Counted from the first letter of the stretch, positions 26,967 to 37,675 are shown. The stretch: DNA of 64,000 nucleotides from JAGQOZ01 sp041399205 (GCA_041399205.1 JAWKTK010000011.1:186001-250000); one strand, 5' to 3'. Numbers and translations: made by a program. Notes: generated by a model not told the origin, from the letters alone.

Positions 26967-28529
26967 ATGTTGAGCATTCCGTTAGGGAAAAGGATTTCTG
27001 TTGCGCGCGTGGCGATGTTGCTGGGAAGTGTCGTTGTTGCACTTTGGATGATCACTGCGGCTATGTTGCCAGACATCTATTGGGTTCGCGTGTTTCGAAC
27101 CAGTGTTCTACTTGGCGCTTCCATGGTATGTGGCGTCTTATTATTGCGAATCAAGAATCGCGAAGTCCAACTAGTCTTGTTTTTGCTTTCCTGCACGCTG
27201 TTTTTATCAACAATGATAAGCGTACCGTTTCGAGTTCCCGTGCTGGGAGTTACGTCCGTGTACCGGCGTCACTTTGTTGAATCGTTGCCTTTGGTTTGGG
27301 GCATCTTACTCTTGCCGGTTGTCATTCGCATGTCTGGCATTCTGGGTCAATTGAATCATGAAATTCAGCGACGTGCTTCCGCCGTGAAGGAACGTCGGCA
27401 GAGTCAGGAAGAATTGCAACTGAACAAACGTGTATTAGACAACGCCGAGGATGGTGTCATTTGGGCCACTTCGGATGGAACCATCACCTATGCCAATCGC
27501 GCCGCCGCGAACTTCCGATCTGCTGATTCGTTTGCCCCGACAATGAACGGGCTTGCCGTGTTTGATTTGGAACCGAGTTTGCAAGCCACTTGGGAATCGA
27601 TTTGTGAACGGTGCCAGTCGGGTGAATCGGTGGTATTTGAAGCCATGTTCACGTCGGAAGAAGGCGGGAGTGTTCCGTGTGAAGTCCGGGCACACAATGT
27701 TCAAGACGATCCTACCAATCAGCTGATTTCGTTGGCCATTCGGGATATTCGCGAACGCAAACAGATGGAAAAAGAACTTCAAGATCGGTTGAACCAAATT
27801 TCGCATTTATCGCGTATCAATTTGGCCGGGGTCATGGTTGCGGGCATTGCGCACGAATTGAACCAACCGTTGTTTGCCGTGACGAACTATGCATTCACGG
27901 CAGCAACCACCTTGGACGAACTGGCAAACCAATTGAAGCCAGGACAGCACGTAGATCAGATGCGGCGCGATTTGGATTTAATTGGCGAACAAGCGTTACG
28001 CGCTGGCGAAATCTTGAACCGCTTGCGACGCATGGTCCAGAAACAAGACCCGGTGTTGGCACCAACTCCGGTGGACGAAATTATTGCCGAATCAATGCAC
28101 TTGATGGATCTGAATCAGTCTAGCCACAAACGGCCGCACGTCCATATCGTTCCTGCTCAGAACATTCCGATCGTGAACATTGACAACATCCAACTCCAAC
28201 AAGTGCTGCTGAACGTTGTGGGCAACGCAATTGACGCTGTGGAAACACTGGGAACGGACGGGGAAGTGACCATTTCAGTCGAATCCGATGACGACTTTGT
28301 TGAAATCTGGGTGCAGGATAATGGCCCTGGTTTGCCAGGAAATGCCGAGTCCGTTTTTGAGCCCTTCTTTACCACCAAGGCCAAAGGCATGGGTGTTGGC
28401 CTCGCCATTTGTCGATCTATCATGCAAAGTCATGGCGGAGATCTGATGGCGGAGAATCAAGACGACGGCGGCGCGCGTTTCCGCATCATTCTGCCTCGTT
28501 TTGACAAACAGCTTGTGGCTGCCGAATAG
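26967..28529 (+). CDS. Membrane PAS-domain sensor histidine kinase
   Basis: 520 residues. Three or four membrane helices in residues about 10-125, a short coiled linker rich in Arg, Gln and Glu, a PAS domain (about 145-265), then the kinase core. The H-box is IAHELNQPL (His about 296), the FixL/NtrB-like subtype. The ATP domain shows the N-box (LLNVVGNAIDAVE), G1 (VQDNGPGLPG) and G2 (GMGVGLAIC). It probably phosphorylates the sigma-54 regulator encoded just upstream. The N-terminal region has no recognised ligand-binding module, so the signal is unknown. Confidence 0.93.
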   Translation: MLSIPLGKRISVARVAMLLGSVVVALWMITAAMLPDIYWVRVFRTSVLLGASMVCGVLLLRIKNREVQLVLFLLSCTLFLSTMISVPFRVPVLGVTSVYRRHFVESLPLVWGILLLPVVIRMSGILGQLNHEIQRRASAVKERRQSQEELQLNKRVLDNAEDGVIWATSDGTITYANRAAANFRSADSFAPTMNGLAVFDLEPSLQATWESICERCQSGESVVFEAMFTSEEGGSVPCEVRAHNVQDDPTNQLISLAIRDIRERKQMEKELQDRLNQISHLSRINLAGVMVAGIAHELNQPLFAVTNYAFTAATTLDELANQLKPGQHVDQMRRDLDLIGEQALRAGEILNRLRRMVQKQDPVLAPTPVDEIIAESMHLMDLNQSSHKRPHVHIVPAQNIPIVNIDNIQLQQVLLNVVGNAIDAVETLGTDGEVTISVESDDDFVEIWVQDNGPGLPGNAESVFEPFFTTKAKGMGVGLAICRSIMQSHGGDLMAENQDDGGARFRIILPRFDKQLVAAE

Positions 28530-28559
28530 AGTTCGTTTGGTTGCCGCAGCCAAGTGTCG

Positions 28560-29924
28560 CTACGCAATAATCGAATCCAAAACCGTCCCGCTGGTAATAG
28601 GCAGCGGACGGTTCGCTCGGTCAAAAACCTCAGTATGCGGATCGATGCCCAGCAAGTGGAACATCGTGGCGGCCAAATCATCAGGACGCACCGGGTGATC
28701 GGCTGGATACGCGGCGTATTCGTCCGAAGTCCCGTAGGTCGCTCCGCCTTGCACACCGCCACCTGCCAACAAGGCCGTGTAACACTTGGGCCAATGGTCT
28801 CGGCTTTCATTGTCGTTGATCTTTGGCGTTCGCCCAAATTCGCCCACCCAAACCACCAGGGTTTCGTCCAGCAGTCCGCGATTTTCTAAATCGTTCAATA
28901 GCGTAGGAAGAGTTTGGTCGGTGATGGGCATGTGGTACTTGTCGATGATTTTGTACATCCGAGTATTATCAAAGCCGTGCGTGTCCCATCCGCCCGATTC
29001 GATGGTGCGTCCACCGATGCTATTCGAAAAATAAACCGTCACAAATTTGACGCCGGATTCCACCAATCGCCGAGCCAGCAGGCAGCTTTGACCGTACGTA
29101 GTTCGACCATAGGCTTCCCGAAGTACGTCACTTTCCGCAGACAAATCAAACGCCTTGCGAACTCGATCCGTGGTCAGCATCGACAGCGCTTTTTCGTAGT
29201 AATTATCGAACCCTCGCACCGCTTGCGACGCTTCCATTAAACGACTTTGCGAATCAATTAACTTCTGAAGTTCGCGACGACGTCCCAGTCGATCCACGGA
29301 AAGATTCGCGGGCAAGCTGAGTTCAGGCAGAGCAAAGTTTTCCGCATTGGGATCTTCTTTGAAGAACAGTGGGTCATGTTTCTTGCCCAGAAAGCTGGCA
29401 TGTTGTCCGGGGACAATCGATCCGTCTCGAATCACATGCGGATACGCCACAAACGTGGGTACGCCGTTTTCATTCGGCAGCAAGCGATCCACCACACTGC
29501 CATAGGCCGGAAACAACTGCAGCGAATCACGAAGCCGTTGGTCATCCGACGGCGGTTCGTGCCCAGAAATAGCGTAGTAGCCAGCCGAAGCGTGATTGTT
29601 CATGGTGTGCGTCATGGTGCGAATCAAACACACCTTATCCATGATGCGAGAAACTCGCGGCAGTAGTTCGCAAACCTGCATCCCCGGCACGTTAGTGGAG
29701 ATGGGCTTGTACGGCGAACGCACTCCAACCGGCGCGTTGGGCTTCATGTCAAACGTATCTAATTGACTGGGACCGCCCCACTGAAACAAGAAAATGACCG
29801 ATTTGGCTTTGGGCACATGATGTGGCAACGCTGCTGCTTGCATCAGCTTGGGCATGGTCAGGCCCAACATACCAGCGCCACCAATCTGCAAGACTTTTCG
29901 ACGATTAGGCAAGAACGAACTCAT
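28560..29924 (-). CDS. DUF1501 family protein, twin-arginine exported
   Basis: 454 residues, full length for the family. The N-terminus NRRKVLQIGGAGMLGL fits a Tat signal. DUF1501 is distantly related to sulfatases and alkaline phosphatases; visible motifs are WGGPSQLDTFD (about 49-59), the GWDTHG segment and GEFGRTP followed by DHWP. The family is greatly expanded in planctomycetes, usually as the partner of a PSD1 cytochrome-like protein. Here no PSD1 gene is adjacent, unlike the second DUF1501 copy at 38 kb. The substrate is unknown. It is convergent with the kinase gene. Confidence 0.92.
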   Translation of the reverse strand: MSSFLPNRRKVLQIGGAGMLGLTMPKLMQAAALPHHVPKAKSVIFLFQWGGPSQLDTFDMKPNAPVGVRSPYKPISTNVPGMQVCELLPRVSRIMDKVCLIRTMTHTMNNHASAGYYAISGHEPPSDDQRLRDSLQLFPAYGSVVDRLLPNENGVPTFVAYPHVIRDGSIVPGQHASFLGKKHDPLFFKEDPNAENFALPELSLPANLSVDRLGRRRELQKLIDSQSRLMEASQAVRGFDNYYEKALSMLTTDRVRKAFDLSAESDVLREAYGRTTYGQSCLLARRLVESGVKFVTVYFSNSIGGRTIESGGWDTHGFDNTRMYKIIDKYHMPITDQTLPTLLNDLENRGLLDETLVVWVGEFGRTPKINDNESRDHWPKCYTALLAGGGVQGGATYGTSDEYAAYPADHPVRPDDLAATMFHLLGIDPHTEVFDRANRPLPITSGTVLDSIIA

Positions 29925-30065
29925 GACAGCGATCTTTCCGACAGATCATGGATAGGCGAGTTACCGGCGGGAAGACTATTTTCGCTGGTTTTCCGCGCGA
30001 ATGCAACAATCGATGGGCGACACGGTGACTCGTTCGTGTCCTTGCATGATTCGCTTGAACGCTGG

Positions 30066-31028
30066 CTACGCGCCCGCCCACGCTCGACCACTAAGCGTGG
30101 CCGTGGTGACAATTCCCGTTGTCTTTCCGGCTTCATCTACCACGCGAGCCAGATCTTGTTTTTGGCTGCGCAGATGGATCAGAGCGCTCAGCGGCGGCTC
30201 GGTGTTCACAATTTCCGGAATGGTGTGAAATTCGTCGACCAGCTCGGATTCGCTCAAGTACAAATCCAAGATGCGGACGTATCCCAAGATGCGTTTGCCT
30301 CGTCGTTCGCTAACCAAAATGAAGGGATTCGCTTGACGTTTGGCCAAACGAAACACATCCGCCTTGGGACTACCCAGCGGAACGCTGACCACGCGAGCCA
30401 TCGGAACGCAAAACGTAGACAATGGCTTGCCGGCCAACAGGAACATGCCTTGAGCCAGCTGCCGTTGTGCAGGCCGCAGCACGCCCACTTCTTGTCCTTC
30501 GTCCAGCACTCGTTGCAGTTCTGTGCGCGCGAGCGAAACTTGCAGTTGCTCGGGAGCTTCGCCCGAAAGGTAACGTAACGCTCGGCCCAACATCCACAGA
30601 ATGGCCGAAACAGGCAGGAACAGTACGGCAAATCCTAAAAAGAATGGACCGCCCCAGCGAAGTAGACGATTTGGCGCGGCATAGAACAGCTGCTTGGGCA
30701 GCAGTTCTCCGTAAACGAACACGAAAGGCGTTAGCGCGATCGGTCCGAGTAGTTCCACGACGTAGTTGCTGGTGCCCAGGATCTGTCGAGCCATCATTAC
30801 CACGGCGTGCGACGTTAAGAAGTTGGCTAAATTGTTGCCGACCAAAGTCGTTGCCACAAACAACGCCGGATTATTGGTCAGCCAAATCAGACCTCTGGCA
30901 ACCCAACTGCCGGCCAACGCGTCCATGGTCAGACGAACTCGAGTTGCTCGATAGAAGCCCGTTTCCGAACCACTAAAAAACGAACTCAACAGAATGCTGA
31001 CCACAAACAACAGCAGCGCCCAGATCAT
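30066..31028 (-). CDS. CNNM/DUF21 membrane protein with CBS region (second of pair)
   Basis: 320 residues. DUF21 transmembrane domain at the N-terminus (about 1-180) with the family pattern FFSGSETGFYRATRVRL, then a CBS-type region (about 190-315). It lacks the C-terminal CorC/HlyC domain, so it is shorter than usual. The family exports divalent metal ions, mainly Mg, or regulates such transport. The start overlaps the stop of the paralogous upstream gene by four bases (ATGA), so the two are translationally coupled and may form a heterodimer. Confidence 0.88.
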   Translation of the reverse strand: MIWALLLFVVSILLSSFFSGSETGFYRATRVRLTMDALAGSWVARGLIWLTNNPALFVATTLVGNNLANFLTSHAVVMMARQILGTSNYVVELLGPIALTPFVFVYGELLPKQLFYAAPNRLLRWGGPFFLGFAVLFLPVSAILWMLGRALRYLSGEAPEQLQVSLARTELQRVLDEGQEVGVLRPAQRQLAQGMFLLAGKPLSTFCVPMARVVSVPLGSPKADVFRLAKRQANPFILVSERRGKRILGYVRILDLYLSESELVDEFHTIPEIVNTEPPLSALIHLRSQKQDLARVVDEAGKTTGIVTTATLSGRAWAGA

Positions 31029-32299
31029 GATTCGTTTGACTCCTGATCGTGAACTCGCAAATCTACCACCAACTGATCGTCATGGTCGGTATATCGGCAA
31101 ACACTGAATTCCCAGATGCCCCAGTAGCAGACATCACCCGGTTCGGGAACCTTTTGCAGTTGTTCTTGCATCACGCCCGTCACCGTTGCCGATCGCGTTT
31201 CGGGCGCTTCCACCTGAAAGAACTCTTCCAGCTTGCGGATATTGGTCAGTCCTAACACTTGCCAGTGATTCGTATCAATGGTGTGAATCGGCTCGCGATC
31301 CAAAACGCGTTGAATTCGACTGGAGTGCTTGGAAAACAAAACGTCCAGAATATCTTGCCGAGTGATCACGCCCAAAGTTTCGCCCAGTTCGTTGACAATC
31401 ACCGCGGTTTCTCGTTCCTTGCTGCGCATCCGTTGCAACGCATCTGCCGCCGTGATGCACCATGGCACATAGATCACGGGTTCTGCATAGTATTCCAAGT
31501 GTTCGTTCTTGAGGTCCGTCAGATTGGACAGATGCACGGAGTACGCAATTTCATCACTCTCCGTTTCTGTGACGAACAGATAGCCGCTGCGAGGCAAGTC
31601 TTGGCGAATATCCGAAAGCGTGATGGGCGGTTTGAAGACGACTAGCTGAGATCGAGGCCGCATGAATTCGTCCACGGTCATGTCCGAAAGCAACACCAAA
31701 CTGCGCAGCACTTGTTGCTCTTGTTCCATCAATTGGGCTGCCGGTGTAGACAATTGGATCGCTCGTTCTAAATCCGTCACATCCAAATAAGGCTCCGGTT
31801 CAAAGCCCGGCCAAATTAATCGCCTAGAAAGTAACGTGCCTACGGTCAGCACTGGCATGATGGGATCTATAATTCGAATGGCAATGGACAGCGGACGAGC
31901 AACCAAGGCGGAAAGCCATTTTGCTTTGAGCACCGCGAATGTCTTGGGCATCATTTCGCTGGCAAAAATTATCAGCAGCAGCGAAGCGAACGGGAAAAAC
32001 AAGTCCAGAGTGTGATTCGAAGCAGGATTGTTTCGCAGGCGAAACTCTACCACGGACGTGAGGCCAAAGTATGCTAGATTCGTCACCAAATTCCAAAACA
32101 ACACCGCCGATAGCAAGCGATCCGGATCTTGCAACAGATGCGTGGCCAGGCGTTGACCGTACGAACCTTGCGACATCACTTGGCGATCGCCGGCTTTTAA
32201 CGAAAACAAGGCTGCTTCCGATGCCGAAAAAAATGCAGACACGCAGATCAACGCCAGCATCGCAATGACAAACGGAAAAACATCGAATAACAATTCCAT
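31025..32299 (-). CDS. CNNM/CorB-type transporter with DUF21, CBS and CorC/HlyC domains
   Basis: 424 residues with DUF21 (about 1-195; FFSASEAALFSLKAGD is diagnostic), two CBS motifs (about 210-330; GVITRQDILDVLF is the second) and a CorC/HlyC domain (about 335-420). It is first of the pair; the shorter paralogue overlaps its end by four bases. CNNM proteins are dimers, and here the two genes suggest a heterodimeric Mg or Co exporter. An ABC-2 permease gene ends 54 bases upstream on the same strand, so all three may be one operon. Confidence 0.9.
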   Translation of the reverse strand: MELLFDVFPFVIAMLALICVSAFFSASEAALFSLKAGDRQVMSQGSYGQRLATHLLQDPDRLLSAVLFWNLVTNLAYFGLTSVVEFRLRNNPASNHTLDLFFPFASLLLIIFASEMMPKTFAVLKAKWLSALVARPLSIAIRIIDPIMPVLTVGTLLSRRLIWPGFEPEPYLDVTDLERAIQLSTPAAQLMEQEQQVLRSLVLLSDMTVDEFMRPRSQLVVFKPPITLSDIRQDLPRSGYLFVTETESDEIAYSVHLSNLTDLKNEHLEYYAEPVIYVPWCITAADALQRMRSKERETAVIVNELGETLGVITRQDILDVLFSKHSSRIQRVLDREPIHTIDTNHWQVLGLTNIRKLEEFFQVEAPETRSATVTGVMQEQLQKVPEPGDVCYWGIWEFSVCRYTDHDDQLVVDLRVHDQESNES

Positions 32300-32353
32300 A
32301 CTGTTATCCTCGCTCGTGTTCGAAGCGTCTCAAATTACATTCGAACAGAGGAA

Positions 32354-34150
32354 TCATGATTCGTCCGTGGATTGAGATCGCCCGGCGGCAAAATCGAATT
32401 CAGCCAATGCCGGGATCATCATGGCCGCCGACGCAAACAGGTATGCCGTGCCCGATACAAGAAACGTGGCCAATGGTTGCCCTAGCATGTAACTGGTGAT
32501 GGCGTAAAAAGTAGCAAACGGTAAAACCAACGATGCCAGCAAAATGGCTGGCGACGGATTCCGAACGCCCAATGCAACAAACAAACCAATGCTGCCGCCC
32601 ACAATAAACGCCAAGAACGGAGCAATCTGGACCTGAAAAGAACCGCTAAATGAAATCATCATCAAGATGCACGTAGCAATGCCCAAGAACAAGAAGAACA
32701 CCGTCCCCAGGCTGATGCCAATTGCCGAACGTGAACTAGCGTAGGTCATGCCGCAGTGAATTCCCAACACAGCCACAAAGAAATCCAGCACCAATAACCC
32801 GCAAGAAGCAAACACCAAGCCTTCCGCATTCAGCGTTCGATTCCACCAAAGATAAATGCACAACAGAATTGGCAGGATGACCATTTCTTTGGTGATCCAA
32901 AAGATCCCACCTAGCTTGCCGAACAAGAATTCCGCTGGGCGAAGGTCGGTCACCAGCAACAAGTCCAACGACCGTCCGTCTCGTTCACTGGTAATCGAAG
33001 TCACCGCCAACGCATTGATGATGACCAAGCTTACCACAAAGAGCGGAAGTAAAGGTCTCGCGGCTAGAGGAATAATCCCTTCCTGCGCATCCGCGACGCG
33101 TAATTGTTGACTGGCCCAGATCAATCCAGCCGTGGTTATTACGAATAATACCAAGTACGCCAAACGAATGATCAAGACTTTGCGGCCATATGCCCACGTA
33201 CAGATTTCTCGCCACAAAATTGGATTGTCCCAAACCTGCCGATATGGCTGGGGATCGGATTGCGTTGCTTCGGCAGCTGCGTCCGCTTGATTCGAACCGT
33301 CGGCGGTCGCTGATGGCGTTGGCAAAGTTTCATCCGACTTCACTTCGCGGATTTCTCGTGAAGGATTCCAAATTCGAACTCGGGCAATCGACGTTCCGTT
33401 CAGCGCCAAGGTCAGCAGTGAAACCAACGCGCAATGAAGCGTCACCGGGCTTTGCCAAAACGAAGGAGCATCAGCCACAGCAGCAGCCGATACAGCTCGC
33501 ATGGGACTCATTGCCGCCGCCACCCAGTTGCTGGATTGGCCAAAGATCGATTCGCCACAAACGCCGGACGCAACCGCTTCACAGACAACCAACCACACTA
33601 CAATCACCAGCGCCGTCATGGCCAACGTTTGAAACGTTTTTTCGCGCCAAAATCCAAAAAGTGCTCCCAGACTGCCAGCCGCCGTCGCTCCCAATAGCGT
33701 CACCAATAAAACTCGTGCCACCTGTTCCAGCGAAATTCCGCCGAACAACATGGAAAAGGCCAGCACGGGAGCGCTCGCCAGAATCATCGAATAGACATGA
33801 ATCAAGCTGGCGGCCAGTTTTCCCAGTACCAATTCACTGTTATTCAATCGAGTCAGCAGCAACAGCAAAATGGTTTTGCGGTCTTTTTCCAGTGATACGG
33901 CACTCGCCGTGGTCAGAGCCGCCATGAACAAGACCACCGCCATTTGAAGAGGAACCAAAATTTGGAACAAGATGGCACCAAACCGAGACATATCCTCAAT
34001 GCCACGAATGACTTGCGTTCCGGCCAGCAACAACCAAGCAGTGCACATGACGCCAAACAGGACCGCGGCGTAAACGGTACGAATGGCAAAAAGGTGTGGT
34101 CGGCGAGGAGCCGTGACTAATTCGCGGTAAAAAACAGGTCCAACAAACAA
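32354..34150 (-). CDS. Double-length ABC-2 type permease
   Basis: 598 residues, about twelve membrane helices in two similar halves. Each half opens with the same pattern: GPVFYRELVTAPRRPH at about 3-18 and NPILWREICTWAYGRK at about 310-325, followed by a first helix. The second half also repeats the block in which SLEKDRKTILLLLLTRL of half one becomes SERDGRSLDLLLVTDLRP. So it is a fused duplicate of ABC-2 permeases. A charged linker (about 265-300) joins the halves. No ATPase gene is next to it in the window. It likely leads an operon with the two CNNM genes. The substrate is unknown. Confidence 0.88.
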   Translation of the reverse strand: MFVGPVFYRELVTAPRRPHLFAIRTVYAAVLFGVMCTAWLLLAGTQVIRGIEDMSRFGAILFQILVPLQMAVVLFMAALTTASAVSLEKDRKTILLLLLTRLNNSELVLGKLAASLIHVYSMILASAPVLAFSMLFGGISLEQVARVLLVTLLGATAAGSLGALFGFWREKTFQTLAMTALVIVVWLVVCEAVASGVCGESIFGQSSNWVAAAMSPMRAVSAAAVADAPSFWQSPVTLHCALVSLLTLALNGTSIARVRIWNPSREIREVKSDETLPTPSATADGSNQADAAAEATQSDPQPYRQVWDNPILWREICTWAYGRKVLIIRLAYLVLFVITTAGLIWASQQLRVADAQEGIIPLAARPLLPLFVVSLVIINALAVTSITSERDGRSLDLLLVTDLRPAEFLFGKLGGIFWITKEMVILPILLCIYLWWNRTLNAEGLVFASCGLLVLDFFVAVLGIHCGMTYASSRSAIGISLGTVFFLFLGIATCILMMISFSGSFQVQIAPFLAFIVGGSIGLFVALGVRNPSPAILLASLVLPFATFYAITSYMLGQPLATFLVSGTAYLFASAAMMIPALAEFDFAAGRSQSTDES

Positions 34151-34269
34151 GACGTGTCCCTTTTTGACAAAAATCGAATTGGTTCCAGGACCAAACGGTG
34201 GATTATAGCTGGTTTGAATGACTACGTAACGTGATAATGGTGCGTTCCGCGTCCTAAGGGAGACAAGTT

Positions 34270-35496
34270 ATGGATTCGCACATTCCGGTCGTCTGTCCCG
34301 TTTGTCATACTCGTATGCATGCCGAACGCAACCAAGTCGGCCAATCAATCATTTGCCCAGACTGCGAAACCGTCACCAAAGTGCCTCGGCCGATTGAGCG
34401 TCCGAAGAAAGCAACGCCCAAACTGGACGACGGCTACCAACTTCAGGGGTCGGCTGATGACGTTGCTGTGGCAAATGTCGATTCGCACGTCAAATTGACC
34501 TGCGTCCAGTGCCATGCGCTGTTGACCGTGCTGGCAAGCCATGCGGGCAAGCAAGTTCGCTGTCCCAAATGCAAAGCGTTGAATCGCATCCCGCGGCCTC
34601 GGTCTGCCACTGCCAAGTCACTAGCTACTCAATCTGTAGGTTCGTTTGCTACAAACTCCGTAGAACAAGAATCGGCGTTTCCGCGAGGTGATGCGAGAAC
34701 GGAAATTGCCAATCGAATGCTCCAGAATGCTCGGCGCGAATTGGATCAAGCGGACGAAGATACGCGAGCTGCCGGGTTCATTGTGGACGATACCGACCGT
34801 CTTGCTGGCTTCGCATCCTTTCTAATGCAAGCCGAAGTGATCACCACTTTGCTGGTAATTGCCATTGGTAGTGCCATTTCAATGGGGCTGTTGATGTTAC
34901 TGAATCAAGCAATGGCCATGATTTCGATCGGTAGCATCATGGCGGTGTTTCTATGTTTGTTTGCAGCACTAGCAGCCATCATGACGGCTGGCTTATCTGC
35001 TCCCGTACTGTTAGCCATCATCGAAACCACCGCCAATGGAGGATCCAAGATTGAGCACGTCAAATACGACCTGGGTGATCGTGGCTCCAGCGTGTTTCTA
35101 TTTGCCAACGCCTACGCCATTGCTTGCATTCCGTGGGCTCTTATTGGTATGGCCGTTGACCAAGTGGTAGAAACACCAACGATAATCGTCATGGCATTAG
35201 GATTCCTAACATTTCCGATCGTGCTAATGTCGTTTCTACACAGTGGAAGTTGTTTTACCCCTCTTAGTGCGGAAGTATTACGATCGATAAACAAACGTTT
35301 AGTTCCGTGGCTGGTGTTTGTGGTGTCGACCGTCTTGATGGCGGCGAGCATTGGTGCTCTATTGATGTTCAGCCCCTTAATCGCCGCTCCGTTGATTGCA
35401 CTGTTTACCGTCTACTACTCTCGGCAATTTGGCAAGTTATTTTATAATCTTCCCGTTTTGGTAGCTGACGGTGACGAGCAAGAACGGCATAATTAG
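34270..35496 (+). CDS. Membrane protein with two N-terminal zinc ribbons
   Basis: 408 residues. Two MJ0042-like zinc ribbons: CPVCHTRM with CPDCE (about 9-33) and CVQCHALL with CPKCKALNRIPRPR (about 77-110). After a linker with a short helix there are six or seven membrane helices (about 190-395). Such ribbon-plus-membrane proteins are common in planctomycetes and lack a known function. It is divergent from the ABC permease, 119 bases between the starts, and upstream of the sugar transferase fragment. Confidence 0.8.
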   Translation: MDSHIPVVCPVCHTRMHAERNQVGQSIICPDCETVTKVPRPIERPKKATPKLDDGYQLQGSADDVAVANVDSHVKLTCVQCHALLTVLASHAGKQVRCPKCKALNRIPRPRSATAKSLATQSVGSFATNSVEQESAFPRGDARTEIANRMLQNARRELDQADEDTRAAGFIVDDTDRLAGFASFLMQAEVITTLLVIAIGSAISMGLLMLLNQAMAMISIGSIMAVFLCLFAALAAIMTAGLSAPVLLAIIETTANGGSKIEHVKYDLGDRGSSVFLFANAYAIACIPWALIGMAVDQVVETPTIIVMALGFLTFPIVLMSFLHSGSCFTPLSAEVLRSINKRLVPWLVFVVSTVLMAASIGALLMFSPLIAAPLIALFTVYYSRQFGKLFYNLPVLVADGDEQERHN

Positions 35497-35725
35497 CCCT
35501 TTCATGGATGCGACATGTTATGGCAGCCTTCGATGTGTTTTGTGGCATTTTTACAACACGTCGACTGCTGGAAGAATCATGATGGGTTGATTTCAAGCAG
35601 TTCTTACGGTAACTCGGGCCCGTGGCATACGACTTGCTCTGCCCCGTTGTCGAAGCATCCACGCAGCTGCAATGGCGACTGCTTCGGCAAAAATAAAACG
35701 CTTAGATATACATCTGTGGATTGAT

Positions 35726-36343
35726 ATGAAACGTTCTTTAGCAACTATCTTTCATCACGCTCAGCCAACCGGTGATCGCTTGCTGAAGCCGGCGGAATTC
35801 CGTCGCCAAATTGATCGGGAAATGGCTCGTACAGATCGAACGGGCGAACAATTTTGCTTATTGGTTTTGCGAAACCTAGTGGACGCCATTCCAACCGACG
35901 ACGCTAAGCGAATCGTCGAGACACTTTCACAGCGAATCAGACGCACCGATGACGTCGGGTTGATTGAACATGATCAACTGGCCGTTCTATTGCCAGTGAC
36001 GCCACTGGCAGGTGGTAATAAACTGGCAATGCAATTGTGCCACGCGATTCATTACTTGATTGCAGAACCAGAATTCGAAGTTTTCTGTTACCCGTCCAAC
36101 TGGCTTATGTCCAGTTCGCCTTCAACTCAGTCGTTCCCCGAGGATGATTCAACTAGTTCGGGAATTGCGATGCGAGTATCTGTGTCGCCAAAGCCCTTCG
36201 AATTGTTGACCGTTGCGCAGACACCAAGTTGGAAACGCTTCCTAGATGTTTTCGGAGCGGGTTTTGGCTTGGTTTGCCTGTCTCCCTTGTTTCTGCTAAT
36301 TGGCACGCTGATTCGAATCACATCTCCCGGTCCAATAGCGTTC
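35726..36343 (+). pseudogene. Sugar transferase, 3' part lost at an IS insertion
   Basis: Starts at ATG 35726 (an upstream in-frame ATG at 35672 is possible). Residues about 20-135 form a degenerate GGDEF-like domain in which the signature is replaced by HDQLAVLLP. Residues about 170-205 are the membrane helix and start of a bacterial sugar transferase (KRFLDVFGAGFGLVCLSPLF, then TSPGPIAF). Homology stops after Phe at 36343; the last 19 codons to the stop at 36403 come from the adjoining IS. The whole catalytic domain is gone and does not reappear beyond the IS. Such enzymes transfer sugar phosphate to a lipid carrier for exopolysaccharide. Confidence 0.82.
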
Positions 36344-37675
36344 GGCACGGGATTTGCGCCAGCGAGCTTGCGGCTTTGTGTATCGCCAAAATGGCAGTCG
36401 TGAAAGCCGCATTTGGAATTTATTGCTGCGAGCTTGCCATTGTGACACGAACATCAAAACCGACACCTGCTGCTGACGTTTCGCTCGATCAGCAGTCCAG
36501 TGACGATGGCTCGTCACTGGACCTGAAGGGACTCAAATACTTCAGCATGCTTCGACCATTGCTGGAAGACCTCCGCGACGAGGGGACCGGCCGCGACAAA
36601 GCGGGCAATCGAACTTTGCACTTCGATCAGTACTGCATGCTGGTCCTGCTCTATGTGCTCAATCCGACAGTTTCCAGCCTCCGGGCACTATCGCAAGCGA
36701 GTGAACTGACGAAAGTTCAAAAGAAGCTCGGCAACGCCAAAGCGTCGCTCGGTTCGCTGTCGGAAAGCTCACGCCTGTTCGATTCGAAACGTCTCAAAAC
36801 GATCATCAAGCAGTTAGCCAAGCAAGTTCACTTAAGCCAGCTTGATCCCAAAGTTGCTCAATTCGCCGCGAGCTTGATTGCGGTCGACGGTTCGGTGGTC
36901 AACGCCCTACCTTCCATTCTGGCCGCGTCGCTTCTTAAGCAAACGACGGGCACCGCGGTGGTCCACTGGCGGTTGCATACGCACTTCGAGGTCGCCAGCT
37001 TCACGCCCCAAGAGATCACCGTCACGCCTGATGGCGGCGGTGAGCATGACGAACGGGCAGTGATGGCACGGTCGATCGAAGCGGACAAGATCTACGCAAT
37101 GGATCGCGGTTACGCGAAGTTCGCTCTGTTCAATGAGATCCACCGCCAAGGGAGTAGTTACATTTGTCGCCTGCGAGACAACTCGGTCTACGAGGTGACC
37201 GAGGAGCGATCTTTGACGGACGCCGACCGTGTCGCTGGCGTGCTGAGCGATCAGATCGTTCGAATGGGAAAGAACAGCAAGAAGGCTGACCGGCCCGACC
37301 ATACCATTCGCTTGGTGTGCATTCGCTGCACGCCTCACAAGAATCGCAGTGGTGGCAAAGTGAAGGGCTCCAAGGCTCCCGACAGCGATGGCGTGTTACG
37401 GATCGCGACCAACCTGTTGGACGTTCCGGCGGAGATCATCGCGATTTTGTATGCGTACCGCTGGACCGTCGAAATTTTCTTCAGGTTTTACAAACAACTG
37501 ATGGGCGGGGCGCACTTGATCAGCCACAGCCAAAATGGCATTGAGATTCAAGTTTACTGTGCGACGATCGCCTGCTTATTGATGAACTTGTGGACCGGCG
37601 GCAAGCCGAGCAAGCGAACGTTCGAGATGATTAGCTACTACTTCGCGGGATGGGCCAGCGAAGAAGAATTTCGCT
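36344..37675 (+). mobile_element. IS4-family insertion sequence, right end missing
   Basis: Boundaries are inferred from the points where flanking genes stop matching their families. The left edge is near 36344, inside the sugar transferase. The right edge is near 37668-37677, where the transposase tail and the DUF1501 gene join. I find no matching terminal inverted repeats or target duplication, and the transposase C-terminus is cut, so the right end has been lost. The flanks are two different genes, not two halves of one gene. Confidence 0.75.
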
